From assembly GCA_003439945.1 (NCBI GenBank), contig QVRM01002040.1:174001-238000 (forward strand): a stretch of DNA of 64,000 bases, read 5' to 3'. Below are positions 45,790 to 56,569 of the stretch, one piece after another. The stretch is from Dermanyssus gallinae (Eukaryota; Arthropoda; Arachnida; Mesostigmata; Dermanyssidae). Each line of letters starts with the position of its first letter. The stretch's first letter is position 1. A program made the translations under genes and the position numbers. The notes below the pieces were generated by a model, which searched no databases, had not been told where the DNA came from, and saw only the letters and a program-made list of their open reading frames with translations.

Positions 45790-48700
45790 GCGCAAACGCT
45801 TGTATTTACTCGTTATGTGTGTATAATTCCCAACGCACGGTCAGTGCGAGAAGGGGTTGTCTGGTCCTAGCGCAGGCGTGACTGTATTAAAGGGTGTTTC
45901 CTGTTTTGGCGTTCAGTGCTTTGCTCTTCAGTAGAATCTATTCTTAGCGCAATATACTGAATCTATGAATCGAATATATTCTGCTACATGAGTTTTAAAA
46001 AGTTGCTAAAACTGTTGGGAGCATGCAGAACATCGCCTTCGTCCTTAGAACGCAGAACTGTCAAAGATCACTCAAAAGTTCAAGACTTGACATGGTTAGG
46101 GCTAGGAAAGGTTTAGAAATGGCTTTTCCCGCATTGCGCATAGATGGATCTCACCGCTTGCCCACTCCTGTCATGCCTCCGTTGTTTAATGTTCTAGTAT
46201 GAAAGGTAGGTTTTATGAAAACGTACATATAATCCAGCTCGAGATGCAATTAGATCCCACAGTTAACTAAAGCCAGTCACGCTTTAACCAATGCAATATT
46301 CGTGCTGGGATATCAGGTATTGGATATTTTAGACTTCTAGCGTTAAGCCGGAGGATCAAAGCTTTGACTGTAGGTCCCTGACTATAGATTATTTTGGAAA
46401 GATTAACATGGATGGGCTCACAGGCGCCTGTAGAACATCAAAACAAGGTATGTTGACCTTTCACCACCGAAACGGAGGCTTTAATACAAGAGATTGGCCT
46501 ATGAAACGACAGCATTTGCAGTATTTATAATCCCTGGATCATACACTTGCAAGTTGCTTTGAGTTCGTGTTAAGCGCTCCCATTAAGAAGATTGCCGTCT
46601 TTGGTCGACGCAGGCAATAAAACGGGGATCGCAATTTTTAAACGAAGCGCACAATGAAGGAATGACATGGTTGGCACGGGTTGAAGTCGCTGATAGGGAA
46701 AGAGAGTATCGTGAAAACGAGATCATACAAAAAATACATACTAGCAAGCAGTTTCGTTCAGTGAAGTAAGAAAACGACCAAAACATTTCCATATATATAT
46801 ATATATACAGGATCATTCATACCGCTATGTTCTTATTTTGAGGTTTGGTAGAACTCGGCAAGAAAAAATGTAAGTAAGAGTGAAATTTATTTAAACTTAT
46901 TCTGCTTTTTTTTCTCCTACATAGTTGTGCGAAATATACGTTTGCGGGAAAACCAGTCAACGCATGAAAGAACCAATCATATCGGCGTGTTCGGAGGAAA
47001 ATGGGACACTTCACTAGTTTGCGTAGCGAAAAGCGAATAGCCAGATTGAGAAAAGTCATAAAAAATCGATATGTTGTTATGTCCTACGTTAACACTTTTC
47101 CGTGAAAAATCGTAAAATGTTTCCATTACGACTAAAAATGTGTCTCCAAAAGACCAGACTTACGCAATAGCAAAGTAATGGTGCTGCGTATCGTAGTTGT
47201 CAAGTAACTAAGCCTTTGCATTAGCCATATCAAAACCGAAGACATGCCAACTTGCATCGGGTGTATGAGAAAGTTTGGTACAAAAGTCGAGGTTTGGTAG
47301 AACTCGGCAAGAGAATAATTTTTCCTACTAGAAGGAGGGGGCCGAAACGTGTTGGCAAATTTTCGATTCTGAACGTAAAAGCTTGCACGTAAAACATAAC
47401 AACTATGACTGTCGAAAAAGCTTAGTTACTTGCCAACTACGTAACGCAGCACTATCACTTTAATACGAAAATGGTGGGCATTACATTTGCTATAGCGCAA
47501 GAGTGGTCATTTGGAATTACATCTTTGGTCATTATGAAAAGATTTTACGATTTTTCACGAAAAAGCGTTAACGTAACATATCGACTTTTTATGACTTTTC
47601 TCAATCTGGCTAATCGCTTTTCGCTACGCAAGCTAATGAAGTGTCTTCCGTTGTGCAGACTTTTCCTTCGAACATGCCGATATGATTGTTTCCTTCATGC
47701 GTTGACTGATTCTCCCGCAAACGTAAATTTCGCACAACTATGTAGGATAAAATGCAGAATGCAGAATAACTACCTTGATAAACTTCACTCTCTCTCCTAA
47801 ACAAGATGTTTCCGCCTCTCCTTTATTAGGAAAAAATATTTTCTTGCCGAGTTCTACCAAACCTCGAAATAAGTATATAAATATATGCATGAACCTGTAT
47901 ATATATATATATATATATAGTCTACTGCGGACTATCGACTAGGTTATGATGAAGGTTAGTGGAGAATTATGGCTGACCAGAGCTGTTGTGGGTGGGTAGT
48001 AGTAGCACTTGTAGGCGTATTTGCCTCCTGTCGGACTGTAGGAAGAAGGAGGACGTCCTCGGCTTCTTCCGTCTCTTCGGGCCGCCAGCCCGATCAGTTT
48101 CGAACTTGAGTTTTGATCGGCCGGTGGATCGAGTAAGACGACCCGCACAATCCGCGGCACGCGAAGCAACAGCAGTGCGGTGGGCGCCGAAACAGCGACA
48201 TTTAGCGACCGGAGCAACGTTGAAGCGCGCACGCAGCAAGGTGGACAGCGGCCCGAGGACCAAGACCTAGATCATGGATCAACAACCGATACCGTCTGCC
48301 ATCTATATTCTTCTCTTTTTCCCTATTTCTGCCATCTATATTCTTCTCTTTTTCCCTATTTTTGTTATCTATATTCTTTCCCTATTTCTGCTATCTATAT
48401 GATTTCTTTTGCATTCCCTCCTCCCTCTTTCTGTTCCCCCTTTCCCTATCTCTCTCTCTCTCTCTCTCTCTCGATCTGTCTCTATTTTGGCCTATTTACC
48501 AGCGCAGCATCTAACTTTTCTAAATCGAGTGAGGAAACGAAAGGCTAAAATGGTGGCTCAAATGGCGCGACCGTAGAAAAAGACCGTAGGGAGCACGCGA
48601 GCAAGAGGCGTTCTAGAATTGAAAACATCTTTTTAAGGAGGTTGTTTTTAATTCTAGACTATCCTCCGTCCCCTACGGGCTTGGAACTCAACCTGAGGCA

Positions 48701-49360
48701 TTTCTTCAAAGCACCGAGGGCCGGACATACTAAGATATCTAGGGTTTCCCTAACAGTCCTTGTGAAGAGGCGTTCTATACTGATCTATGTGAGAAAGCGT
48801 TGCTGCCTGCCGGTCTGCTGGCCTGGCCTGGTTTGATTTCATTCGGCTTGACTGAACTGCGTTGTTCGATTCGAGTGGCAAAATCACGCACACGCACAAC
48901 TCACCGACGACGAGCTCCCCCCTCGCCGAATGATAGCCGTTGTGGTAAAAGTCGCGGCAGCCTCCGCCTTCAGCTTGATCTCGGCATCTGAGGTTTCAAC
49001 GAGGAGCTCCGACGACAGGTGTGTCGCTGTTGATCTAGTAGGATCTAGGATCTGGCGGTGCTGCTGCTGCTGTTCAACGAGCGTCGTCCCTGAAGGATAA
49101 TGGTGGGAGTTTCCGCCGGGTTTCCGCCCGTCGTCCCCACGATTGCTTCGGTCACCAGTCTCTGTTTGTCTGTCTGCGGCGCTGGTGTTGCTGCTACGTC
49201 GTGCGTTCGGCTGCCACCGTATCGTTCGAGGTATGCAGACCGTCGCAGACCGTCCGTTGTGTAGAGCGACATTTGCCCGCGGAGCAAGCCCGAGCGAACG
49301 CTGAGGGGCCAGGATCTGGCGAAGCGCGATGCCGCCGCGTCGTAATCTGAAGGACAGCAT
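37158..49360 (-). CDS. GLS: glutaminase, mitochondrial (GLS/KGA type) with ankyrin repeats
   Basis: Glutaminase hydrolyses glutamine to glutamate and ammonia in mitochondria. Minus-strand exons: 49360-48905 (putative first), 42897-42762, 41382-41070, 40588-40332, 40052-39599, 38971-38644, 37335-37158. The last six agree in phase and give about 554 residues. Order: an EF-hand-like helical N-domain ([14 protein letters not shown]), the catalytic domain with [18 protein letters not shown], the QSSGKP serine/lysine motif, [46 protein letters not shown] and [10 protein letters not shown], then ankyrin repeats ([20 protein letters not shown]). Putative exon 1 starts [10 protein letters not shown] after an in-frame stop, arginine-rich and acid-poor like a mitochondrial presequence. 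Its best donor (GTGAGT, phase 0) does not fit the phase of 42897; a weaker donor (GTGATT, phase 2) does, or a small exon is missing. Confidence 0.88.
37358..37400. repeat. (TA)n microsatellite in GLS last intron
   Basis: TA tract just upstream (minus sense) of the acceptor of the last GLS exon. Similar short tracts lie at 38236-38267, 39346-39371 and 39439-39469. Confidence 0.93.
37420..38640. other. GLS last intron
   Basis: AT-rich intron between the last two GLS exons. No nested gene or element recognised. Confidence 0.55.
40780..40915. other. small GC-rich block in GLS intron
   Basis: About 130 bp of higher GC content with no open frame of interest, next to the long TA tract. Possibly a fragment of a repeat. 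Confidence 0.3.
40941..41019. repeat. (TA)n microsatellite, about 79 bp
   Basis: Long TA tract 50 bp from a GLS exon. Confidence 0.97.
41484..42135 (+). mobile_element. LINE 3' end with (TATTG)n tail, antisense in GLS intron
   Basis: On the + strand a frame to 42103 reads [36 protein letters not shown] and [15 protein letters not shown], the post-RT part of Jockey/CR1-type ORF2 (KDLGV.FD..., LY...V.P.LEYCS.VW, LE+VQ). A short 3' UTR with AATAAA and four or five TATTG units follows. It is cut at the 5' side at a TA tract (41456-41480). This is a different family from the 9990-13705 LINE. Confidence 0.8.
42369..42412. repeat. (TA)n microsatellite in GLS intron
   Basis: One of a cluster of TA tracts; others at 42630-42656, 42664-42704, 43046-43070, 43134-43159 and 43523-43560. 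Confidence 0.93.
42415..42640. mobile_element. short TA-bounded fragment, fold-back-like
   Basis: Bounded by TA tracts. Contains TAATTTTACTCTCACTCC.AA, the same text as in the family 1 arms (TAATTTCACTCTCACTCCGAA). Probably a short decayed relative. Confidence 0.35.
43160..44900. other. GLS intron 1, no recognised element
   Basis: AT-rich DNA with a CT/TA tract at 43503-43560. No supported gene. Confidence 0.5.
44906..45262 (-). other. open frame of 118 codons, unidentified
   Basis: Open minus-strand frame in GLS intron 1 with leucine/tyrosine-rich stretches. No ortholog recognised and no splice context resolved; possibly chance. Confidence 0.15.
45705..45786. repeat. (TA)n microsatellite, about 82 bp
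   Basis: Long TA tract in GLS intron 1. Confidence 0.97.
45790..46795. other. GLS intron 1, no recognised element
   Basis: Nothing coding seen between the TA tract and the fold-back element. Confidence 0.5.
46808..47897. mobile_element. fold-back DNA transposon, family 2, full copy
   Basis: About 1,090 bp with ends CAGGATCATTCAT and, inverted, CAGGTTCATGCAT, both next to TA tracts. The arms align for more than 400 bp each (46808-47230 and 47400-47897), so nearly the whole element is one imperfect palindrome. Blocks include GAGGTTTGGTAGAACTCGGC, ACATAGTTGTGCGAAAT and GCGTAGCGAAAAGCGA. Part of the arm text (GAGGTTTGGTAGAACTCGGC) recurs inside at 47289. No transposase frame; movement must have relied on another element. 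Confidence 0.8.
47960..48270. other. GC-rich exon-like island in GLS intron 1
   Basis: Open on several frames on both strands. The minus-strand frame from 48263 is arginine-rich and poor in acids at its start, like a mitochondrial presequence, so an alternative GLS first exon is possible. No donor of the right phase was established. Confidence 0.25.
48298..48400. repeat. tandem repeat, about 33-bp unit
   Basis: GCCATCTATATTCTTCTC followed by TTTTTCCCTATTTCT is repeated about two and a half times, then degenerates. A (CT)n tract follows near 48450-48475. Confidence 0.8.
48480..48900. other. GLS intron 1 next to putative exon 1
   Basis: Moderate GC content, no gene recognised. Confidence 0.4.
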
Positions 49361-49429
49361 TACGACCACCGACGCCGTTCGAACTGCACGAACGGATATG
49401 CATGTGTATATCTATATATCGATATGACT

Positions 49430-50884
49430 GGTGGTATGTGACGGACCCTTTCATTGATTGGGTTGCACACTGACCACCCACCACCACGGACTCTTCTCGA
49501 TTGATGATCAGACTATATATTTATATATATATATATATATATATACATATAGGCTTGAGCTAGTATAGCACAGGCTTAGCCTTATAGTTGGCTTAACGAC
49601 ACAAAGTGGGATAGAGGAGAGGTGGTGCAGGTTCGTTCGCTAATAGACTACTTACCTAACTAGCAATAACTGTTCAATGACGACAACAACAGCAATAACA
49701 ATAACAAGAATAGCGGCAGGAATATCTGACCTACCCAACCATAAGGGAGCACCTGAGGCAGGAGAGGCAAAAAACGGTCTCTATCCGAGAACTGCGCGCT
49801 TCGATCGATTCAATTGGCTTCGTTTCTATGTCGTTCGTCGCTGCTGCTGCTCCTGCTATTAGCATGATTACAGCTAGACTTGCTACAACCACCACTGCTA
49901 CCGCCACCACCACCACCATCACTAATAGTAATTATCAAGCGTTCGCTTATTAAGTAAGTATTTTTTTTATGTTTATGCGCAATATAAACTTCATTTGTTA
50001 TTTAATGTTATGGTTACAGGGAAATGTGAATATCTAACTAACAAATTCAACTAAAAGTAAGTAATTTATTATAGTTCATTTTAAAGTACGGAAACGGCGA
50101 AGATCATCAGTGTGACCACTAGAATTAGAGAAGTCAGCGATACTTGTGTTACTGCTAAGATTAAGGGCGGTAGTAGTAATAGTAGTAGTAATAACAGTGG
50201 CTGTGGTATAGGTAAGCAGCAACAAGAACAGCACCAAACAAAAACACGATTTTTACGATGTTTTCTAGTCGAAGAAAATCGGAGTTTACTCAAAACTCGA
50301 TACGACATCAGGTCGCTGCTCGTTTTGCACGTACACACAGACAGACAGACAGGCGAATAGGTAAATAGATCTAGACAAATAGCGACATCGTTCGAGCTAG
50401 CGGAAAAATCGATATTCATAAACTTGTGACCTTCGTACCTAAACTTGCACAAAAGGTACTTACGCTGCTGGTCGGCGTTAGTCACAACACACACACTCAC
50501 GTCGACCCGCAGAGTCCACAGAGACAGCTTGCCCTGTAGATAGATTGAACAAACTAGCGAGAAACCAACACAAGCACGCCTTGTGTGTATCTGCTACCAT
50601 CTACATACATATACAGGTCTCAGGTGGATGCAATGGTATTGCACTGCTGTGTGTGTGTGTCACTAAAATGCCTTATACATGTAAGTACATTGTTGTACAC
50701 CTAATATATATATATATATATATATATATAATCCTCCTATTTGTTTTGTATATATATTTACTAATTAAATTGCATCTTATCTATAGGCCTGCCGCCGTAC
50801 TTCTAAGCGTAGGTTCCCTTAATGATTGGCCACTCTAGTAATCGACGTATACATTGTATACCATACAACAGAGTAGTATAGCTC

Positions 50885-50960
<76 letters not shown>

Positions 50961-51487
50961 TATTTTATGTTGACTCTTGCACGCGTCCCTGGGCCAGAAC
51001 TCGGCTAAAGTGAATTAGCCTCGTTCGTCTGGATAGATGTTATTACTTGGACTCCGCCTAGCTGGCGTATAGTAAACAGCAGCGATCGAGCTTTCCTAAG
51101 ATGGGTCTTTCGAATGTTTAGTCAGTCTAGTCTCCCTCCTCCTGGTTCTTTTTCTCCCTTCGCTCTCTTATTCGTCACACTTATTTCGCTCTCTTGTCCT
51201 CGCTAGATATCTCTAGGGTATGTATCCATCGTGATAGAGGGTCTTTGTGCATTGCAGAAGCTCCTGAGCGGGAATGTCCTAGGCCAAGATTACAGGGTTA
51301 AAGATCGCAAGGTTGGCGACATCACTTCGGGGAATCGACTACGACGCCCACACTCGTCCAGTTACAACCTTGTGCTTCGGCGTTATAAGGTCAGATAGAC
51401 TACCGTTGTCGATATTAGTGCCGTGGTTGTTGTGATTGCTATTGCTCCTTTTATTATTGTTGCAATTGCAGCTGTACATCTTTGTGC

Positions 51488-51521
<34 letters not shown>

Positions 51522-52132
51522 TGTGTAAGGCAATTGCCTTAGCAGTAATGTAGAGCAGGATACCTGTTAACCGATGTCCGCTCAACGCTGCTCTCATATC
51601 AGGTCGCTCATCTTAAAGTGGCGAAGTCTTGCATCTGCGTAGCTTTTGCCAATAGATGAGCATCATCAACCTCGCTAGCGAAGGACTATAATAGTCAGGC
51701 GGGATTCCGCGGCTAATATCGAGCGGCGTCAAGTGTCTTTGTCTGCTGCTGGTGCTGCTGCTGTACCAAAGGACCCATCATATTCGACCAATGTCCTTCA
51801 CGCTGAAGTGTTTGTAGCTACAGCCTGGCTAGCTCACCTCCTTCGTTCCTTGCAGCCACTACCCGGCCCTCGTGTTATCCTTGTTGCTGCTATGGTTGTT
51901 GTTGTTGTTGTTGTTGTTGTAATATCTGGCCGGACCGAGGTAGGACTTATGTCGATGATGTCGGAAACGACGACGACTTGTTTACGATCATCGACTCCGC
52001 GTGTTGCCACCCACGCACACTGCCAATGGGTGGAGGTGGAGCGCTGCCTTATACGTTCCCAATTATCGACGGAGTGCACCCCTATATATATACATATATA
52101 TATATTTATATATAGGAATTAAATATCCGCAG

Positions 52133-52172
<40 letters not shown>

Positions 52173-53220
52173 AAATTTCCGCAGTCGAACTCTTAATTTA
52201 GACTATATTCCCCCAAAAAAAGGTGCTATAATGACAGTTAAGGCCAACTAGAGACGCGCAGCGAACGGCAGCAAAAAAGTGTACTCCAATGCTTGCCGAA
52301 CGCACAGACAATCGGTAAAGATAGGTCGTCGTTTTTACACAATGTTTTTCTCAATAAACTCCTTTCCGACGAAATTTGGCTAACATTACTGTTATACAAT
52401 TAGGATGAAATGCTGCCGATTTGCTGCTACCTGGATGGATAGATTGGATAGATCTAGCAGAATTTTGCGGGTAATTTACATGTAATAATTCGCAACGTAT
52501 GACATTTGCATTTAGTGCACAGTGTTCTCAATGTATTTGTCATATATTGCGCGTTCGCGTAGTTATGTGGAATAAAACACAGTCACAGTGCAAAGTGAAG
52601 TCGCGGATCGAGAACGAAGCCCAACGTGTACGATTGCATTTAGCGAGACCAATGACACGTGACATAGAATCTAAGATGAACATTATGTAATAACACTGCT
52701 TTTAGGTGTTTACTTGTGTTCACGCACGTGACACAGTCGACAATTGGATAATTGTGATCGCTATATATCGTACGGTGTTTATGGGCTGGTCCGTATGGCA
52801 ATCTGCGATCGATTAGATGCAATAATCTACTTAAGCGAGATTCACAAACCTTATCACTAAATTGGCTGCCTTTAAACTATTTAGATTTTTGTATGCCAAT
52901 AATTCGTTACAAAGTTTAAAAATGCCAGAACAGCATAATGAGTTAAGTTGCGCCGCACAAAATAAATTTACAGAAAAACTGTTTTCCAATGCGATCACTG
53001 TCGCTGGTGAACAGAAAGTGGTCTGAAAGTGGGCTTCCTAGCGTGACAAAAGCTTAATTGTGCCTTATCGACAACCCAGTTTATATTTAAAAGAAAAACA
53101 ATTTTTGCTGCTTTATCAGAAATGTGGTAATCAAGTGCGATATGCAGGCTTGTGCTTGCATTTGATAAATGTCTAGAGAGGGGAATGATAAATGCTTCTT
53201 AACGCAGTTGTAAATGTTTT
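49430..53220. other. upstream region of GLS, repeat-rich
   Basis: Holds TA tracts (49520-49545, 50704-50731, 50885-50955, 52136-52168) and GTT/GCT runs (51480-51525, 51893-51922). One weak exon-like piece lies on the minus strand at about 50539-50463, after a TAG acceptor and before a GTAAGT-type donor, but its frame does not give a recognised product. No other gene supported. Confidence 0.4.
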
Positions 53221-53263
53221 GTGCGACGTCCATATATGTATTGGTTATATGTATATACAAAAC

Positions 53264-53289
53264 ACATATATATATATATATATATATAT

Positions 53290-53339
<50 letters not shown>

Positions 53340-53363
53340 GTATTGGTTATATGTATATACAAA

Positions 53364-53402
<39 letters not shown>
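53264..53402. repeat. paired (TA)n tracts with duplicated flank
   Basis: Two TA tracts (53264-53330, 53369-53402), each preceded by the same TTGGTTATATGTATATAC and AAAACACATA text, so the flank plus tract was duplicated in tandem. Confidence 0.85.
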
Positions 53403-53406
<4 letters not shown>

Positions 53407-53422
53407 TACTATGGCCACTCCG

Positions 53423-53520
53423 CATTGTACTTTCTCTCTACTGAGATGTGTTCTATATATATATATAAATATATAAACAAGCAAAAAAAGCACATCTCAG
53501 TAGCGAGAAAGTACAATGGG
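53423..53520. repeat. inverted repeat with about 30-bp arms
   Basis: CATTGTACTTTCTCTCTACT...GATGTG near 53424-53451 faces its near-exact complement near 53491-53517, around a TA-rich loop. It may be a tiny hairpin element or a TA-tract rearrangement. Confidence 0.75.
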
Positions 53521-53732
53521 GAGTAGCTGCTGTATAATCATGCATCTGTTTGTATGGGTGGCACGACAAAACATACTGTATGAGACTAATGTGTGTCCAT
53601 TCATCTTAACGCTAACAATAATGATCTTATTATTAATATTATTATTATTATGATCATCATCATCGTCATCATCATGATCACCAGAAACATCTCGTCTCAC
53701 ATTGTGGCACGTCCTGCTGCTAGACCACTTAC

Positions 53733-54306
53733 CCACGGAGCGCCTTGGTCTTGCCATCGCGGAATTCCTCCTCGGGCAGAAACACGTGGTTGGCATAGGA
53801 GAAGGGCCGCGTGAGTTGAGCCTGCTGGCCGCCCGGCGCGCCGTCTCCGGCCGCCGACGTAGCCGAAGCTGCCGCGCCTGCACTCGACGACATCGGGCCG
53901 CCTCCGCCGCCGCCGAACGTGGTGGCGTTCTGCTGCTGGTGTTGCTGCTGCTGCTGCGACGACGACGACGACGGCGGCAGCCGCCCGTGGCTGCTCGGCA
54001 GCAGGTGACCATGGTGGCTGTTGTACCACGAGGCGAATCGGGTGCCCCGCGACGGATAGCCCAAGTTCGAGCCCAACGCGAGCGGACGGGAAGCGTCGCC
54101 CTGCGGCGGGCCAAGCGCGCTCGACGCGGTCGGCGACTGGCGATGGCTGCTCACGTACGACTTGCGATCGGTGGCCTTCTGCTCCTGTTGAAGGCTGACG
54201 TGCGTCTGCTGGCTGGCCGTCTGGTGGACATTGTAGCGGTGCGGCTGTGTCAAAGGTGGGCGCAGACTCAGCGAGCGTCTCACATCGAGCAGACGGCGAA
54301 CGTGAC
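53733..54306 (-). CDS. internal exon of an unidentified gene
   Basis: An exon of 574 nt between a pyrimidine-rich CTCAG acceptor (54307-54308) and a consensus GTAAGT donor (53732-53727), open throughout and phase 1 in, phase 2 out. It encodes about 190 residues: a basic start (RRLLDVRRSLSLRPPL), a Gln/Ser/Gly-rich low-complexity middle (QQQQQHQQQ, GGGGGG), and a more ordered end (PFSYANHVFLPEEEFRDGKT). GC content is far above the flanks. The low-complexity middle suggests a disordered regulatory or cytoplasmic segment. I do not recognise the family. Neighbouring exons were not found with confidence; it could belong to a gene running right of the window. Confidence 0.5.
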
Positions 54307-54402
54307 CTGAGCAGCAGCAGCAGCAACAAGAAGAACAACAAAATCCTCGTTAGCAACAAGAACAACGACACAATCCTCATTAGCAATAATAACAGCATCA
54401 TC

Positions 54403-54403
<1 letters not shown>

Positions 54404-54447
<44 letters not shown>
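54404..54447. repeat. (CAA)n trinucleotide repeat
   Basis: About 14 AAC/CAA units in an AAC-rich stretch (54320-54450), just upstream (minus sense) of the unidentified exon. The poly-Leu and poly-Asn frames here are repeat artefacts. Confidence 0.95.
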
Positions 54448-54448
<1 letters not shown>

Positions 54449-54449
54449 T

Positions 54450-56030
54450 TACATTAGGAATAACAGCGCCAACCAACGCCCATCAACGAAAACGCCCACA
54501 AGAACTTGAAAGAACAACGACAGTAACTTGTGAAGTCTAGAAGCACCATTGTCTGGATTGGACTCTTGTAGTCAAGCAACGCTTTGACATATGCCCGCAG
54601 TCCTTGAGGCCGCATCTGTAACGGGTACTGCTTTGAATATTGCTATTAACACTAGTGCGATGACGATCAATCATGTCTAGTTCGGTCTAGTTCGGTCCTG
54701 CACGGTAAGACTACTGTAGGGCGCATCCGACACTGGGTCGTAAAATACGGAATTTATGTATGGAAGCTATATATATATATAATCATCAACTCAGTCCCCC
54801 CCGTAGACATTTCAGCATTGAGCCTATTAATAGAAGGCTAACTGCGATGAGGTCTTAGCCGAAAGCCGACCGGAAGAAAGCTACTAGGGATTAGGAAGAA
54901 ATTGAGACTTCTTGTCTCTGCACTTCTTAGCTGGGCCAAGCAAGCAGGGTCGATGCGTTAATAACCACGGCCGTATCCGCAAGGGTCACAACAATAACAA
55001 GAATGACGACAAGAGCGTTGTGGCCGCTGGCAGCCGTGCGTGAAGCGGCGGACCTCGTGGTTGTATCATCCCGTATGAGGGCCTTCTCTTTTTCTCCTAG
55101 TCGTCTCCTCGTCCTATCGGCATACGCGGGTCACGCGCCCGCAGTCCCACTTCCGCTAGATTTGCTGTCACGTCTAGACTTGCATCTTACGTACCTAGCT
55201 ACCGACCTACTACCTAGCTGCTACCTAACGACGCCTTAATACATTTCTCGGATAACTGTTGTCTGCGGCGCGTCTTCCGCGGCGCTTTGCTCACGTCCGA
55301 TACAATAACGCGGTACGCTAATCATGTCGCTTACGTGACGGCAAAATGGTCGATGATGCTAAGCAATCTATTAAACTCTCTGCCGAAACGAGAGTAATGA
55401 TTTTTTGCTACAACTGGCTATATACATCGCAGTGATATAATTGAAATGAAGCAATAGCAAAAGCAACAACAGTACTTGACCTAAATTGAAATGAAGGTGT
55501 GCCGCTATACGATATTTATTCTTATAATGACAAAAAGTGCGACCAACACAGGTTTGCTCTGACAAAACCTCCGGCTTTCACCATTTTCCACGCAATACAG
55601 ACATAGCGCGCTAAGCTGGCCCACCCTAGTGGTGCTTAGAGAAAATAATTTCTACATGTACACATGCACCTCGGACGCTGATCGCTGAGTATTTGGGTGA
55701 ATAAGAGAATATGACCATGAATAAAAACTGTTGAGATCAGACTTGCATTAGGCTATAAGTATCTCACTACAACGGCTTACTTCAAATGCAAACAAGTGGC
55801 CATACAAATTATTCGGCGCTTCACATCACTGCGGTTAACATCTTTGCGGTGTATAAAATGCGAACGTGGAACTTTGTTGCTAAAGTCGATACATTTTACC
55901 ATTCATATTAGTTATTGACTAAAACACACCTGACGGCTCTCCGAAAACAAATTATTGTTCAGAATGATTGTTCTTTTCACATTTCAATATCCATTGACAA
56001 ATAACTATTCCTCAATGAATGGTACAGACC
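54450..56030. other. no recognised gene
   Basis: Mixed sequence without convincing exons, probably intron or intergenic. Confidence 0.45.
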
Positions 56031-56034
56031 ATTT

Positions 56035-56560
56035 AACCCTGGTCATTTTAATCTGTGACGAACCCCGTGAAGGACGCCTAAAAACAGCAACAGTCGACGA
56101 AAATGTGGCTCGTGTGAAGACTGCGATGAACGAAAGCTTAAACATAACCTATGCACCTCTAGAAGAGAGCTTAGGCTTTGATGCGAGGTTCCGCCATAAA
56201 ATTCTCCACGATCACTACGAACTCACCAAAACAATCTGTGTAATAGGTACATCGTGATTTATCACAAAAGGAGACGCGAGTTGTTCTAGCTCGAGAATTT
56301 CTGATATTTCACCAGACTTTTTTCTGCATTCTCCAGACAAAGTTCTAATGCGTCTCTTCAGCGATGGTTCTTCCACCACGACAACGCGCAAACCCCTCGG
56401 GCTAAAAACACACGATCTTTTCTCGTTCTATTTAAACTCACGCTGCTTATCCATTGTGCGATTTCTTCTTTTTATCGTAATATAATAAAAACGAGAACAC
56501 GCTTCGATTCACGCAAATCGGCGCTCGAGGTCATCGACGCAAAGCTAGAAAATATCGAAA
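56035..56560 (+). pseudogene. mariner transposase pseudogene
   Basis: The + strand reads DEPREGRLKTATVDENVARV (the DEPR.GRP.TATTDENV linker) and, after the second helix-turn-helix region and frame breaks, FHHDNAQTPR (HHDNAPAH motif with changes) near 56380. The remainder is decayed and the third catalytic motif is absent. Confidence 0.72.
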
Positions 56561-56569
56561 AACGCGTTT

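Noticed and set aside
53697..54476. 259-codon minus-strand frame with a poly-leucine start
   Set aside because: The leucine run comes from the (CAA)n tract, and the frame overlaps the better supported 53733-54306 exon in another frame.
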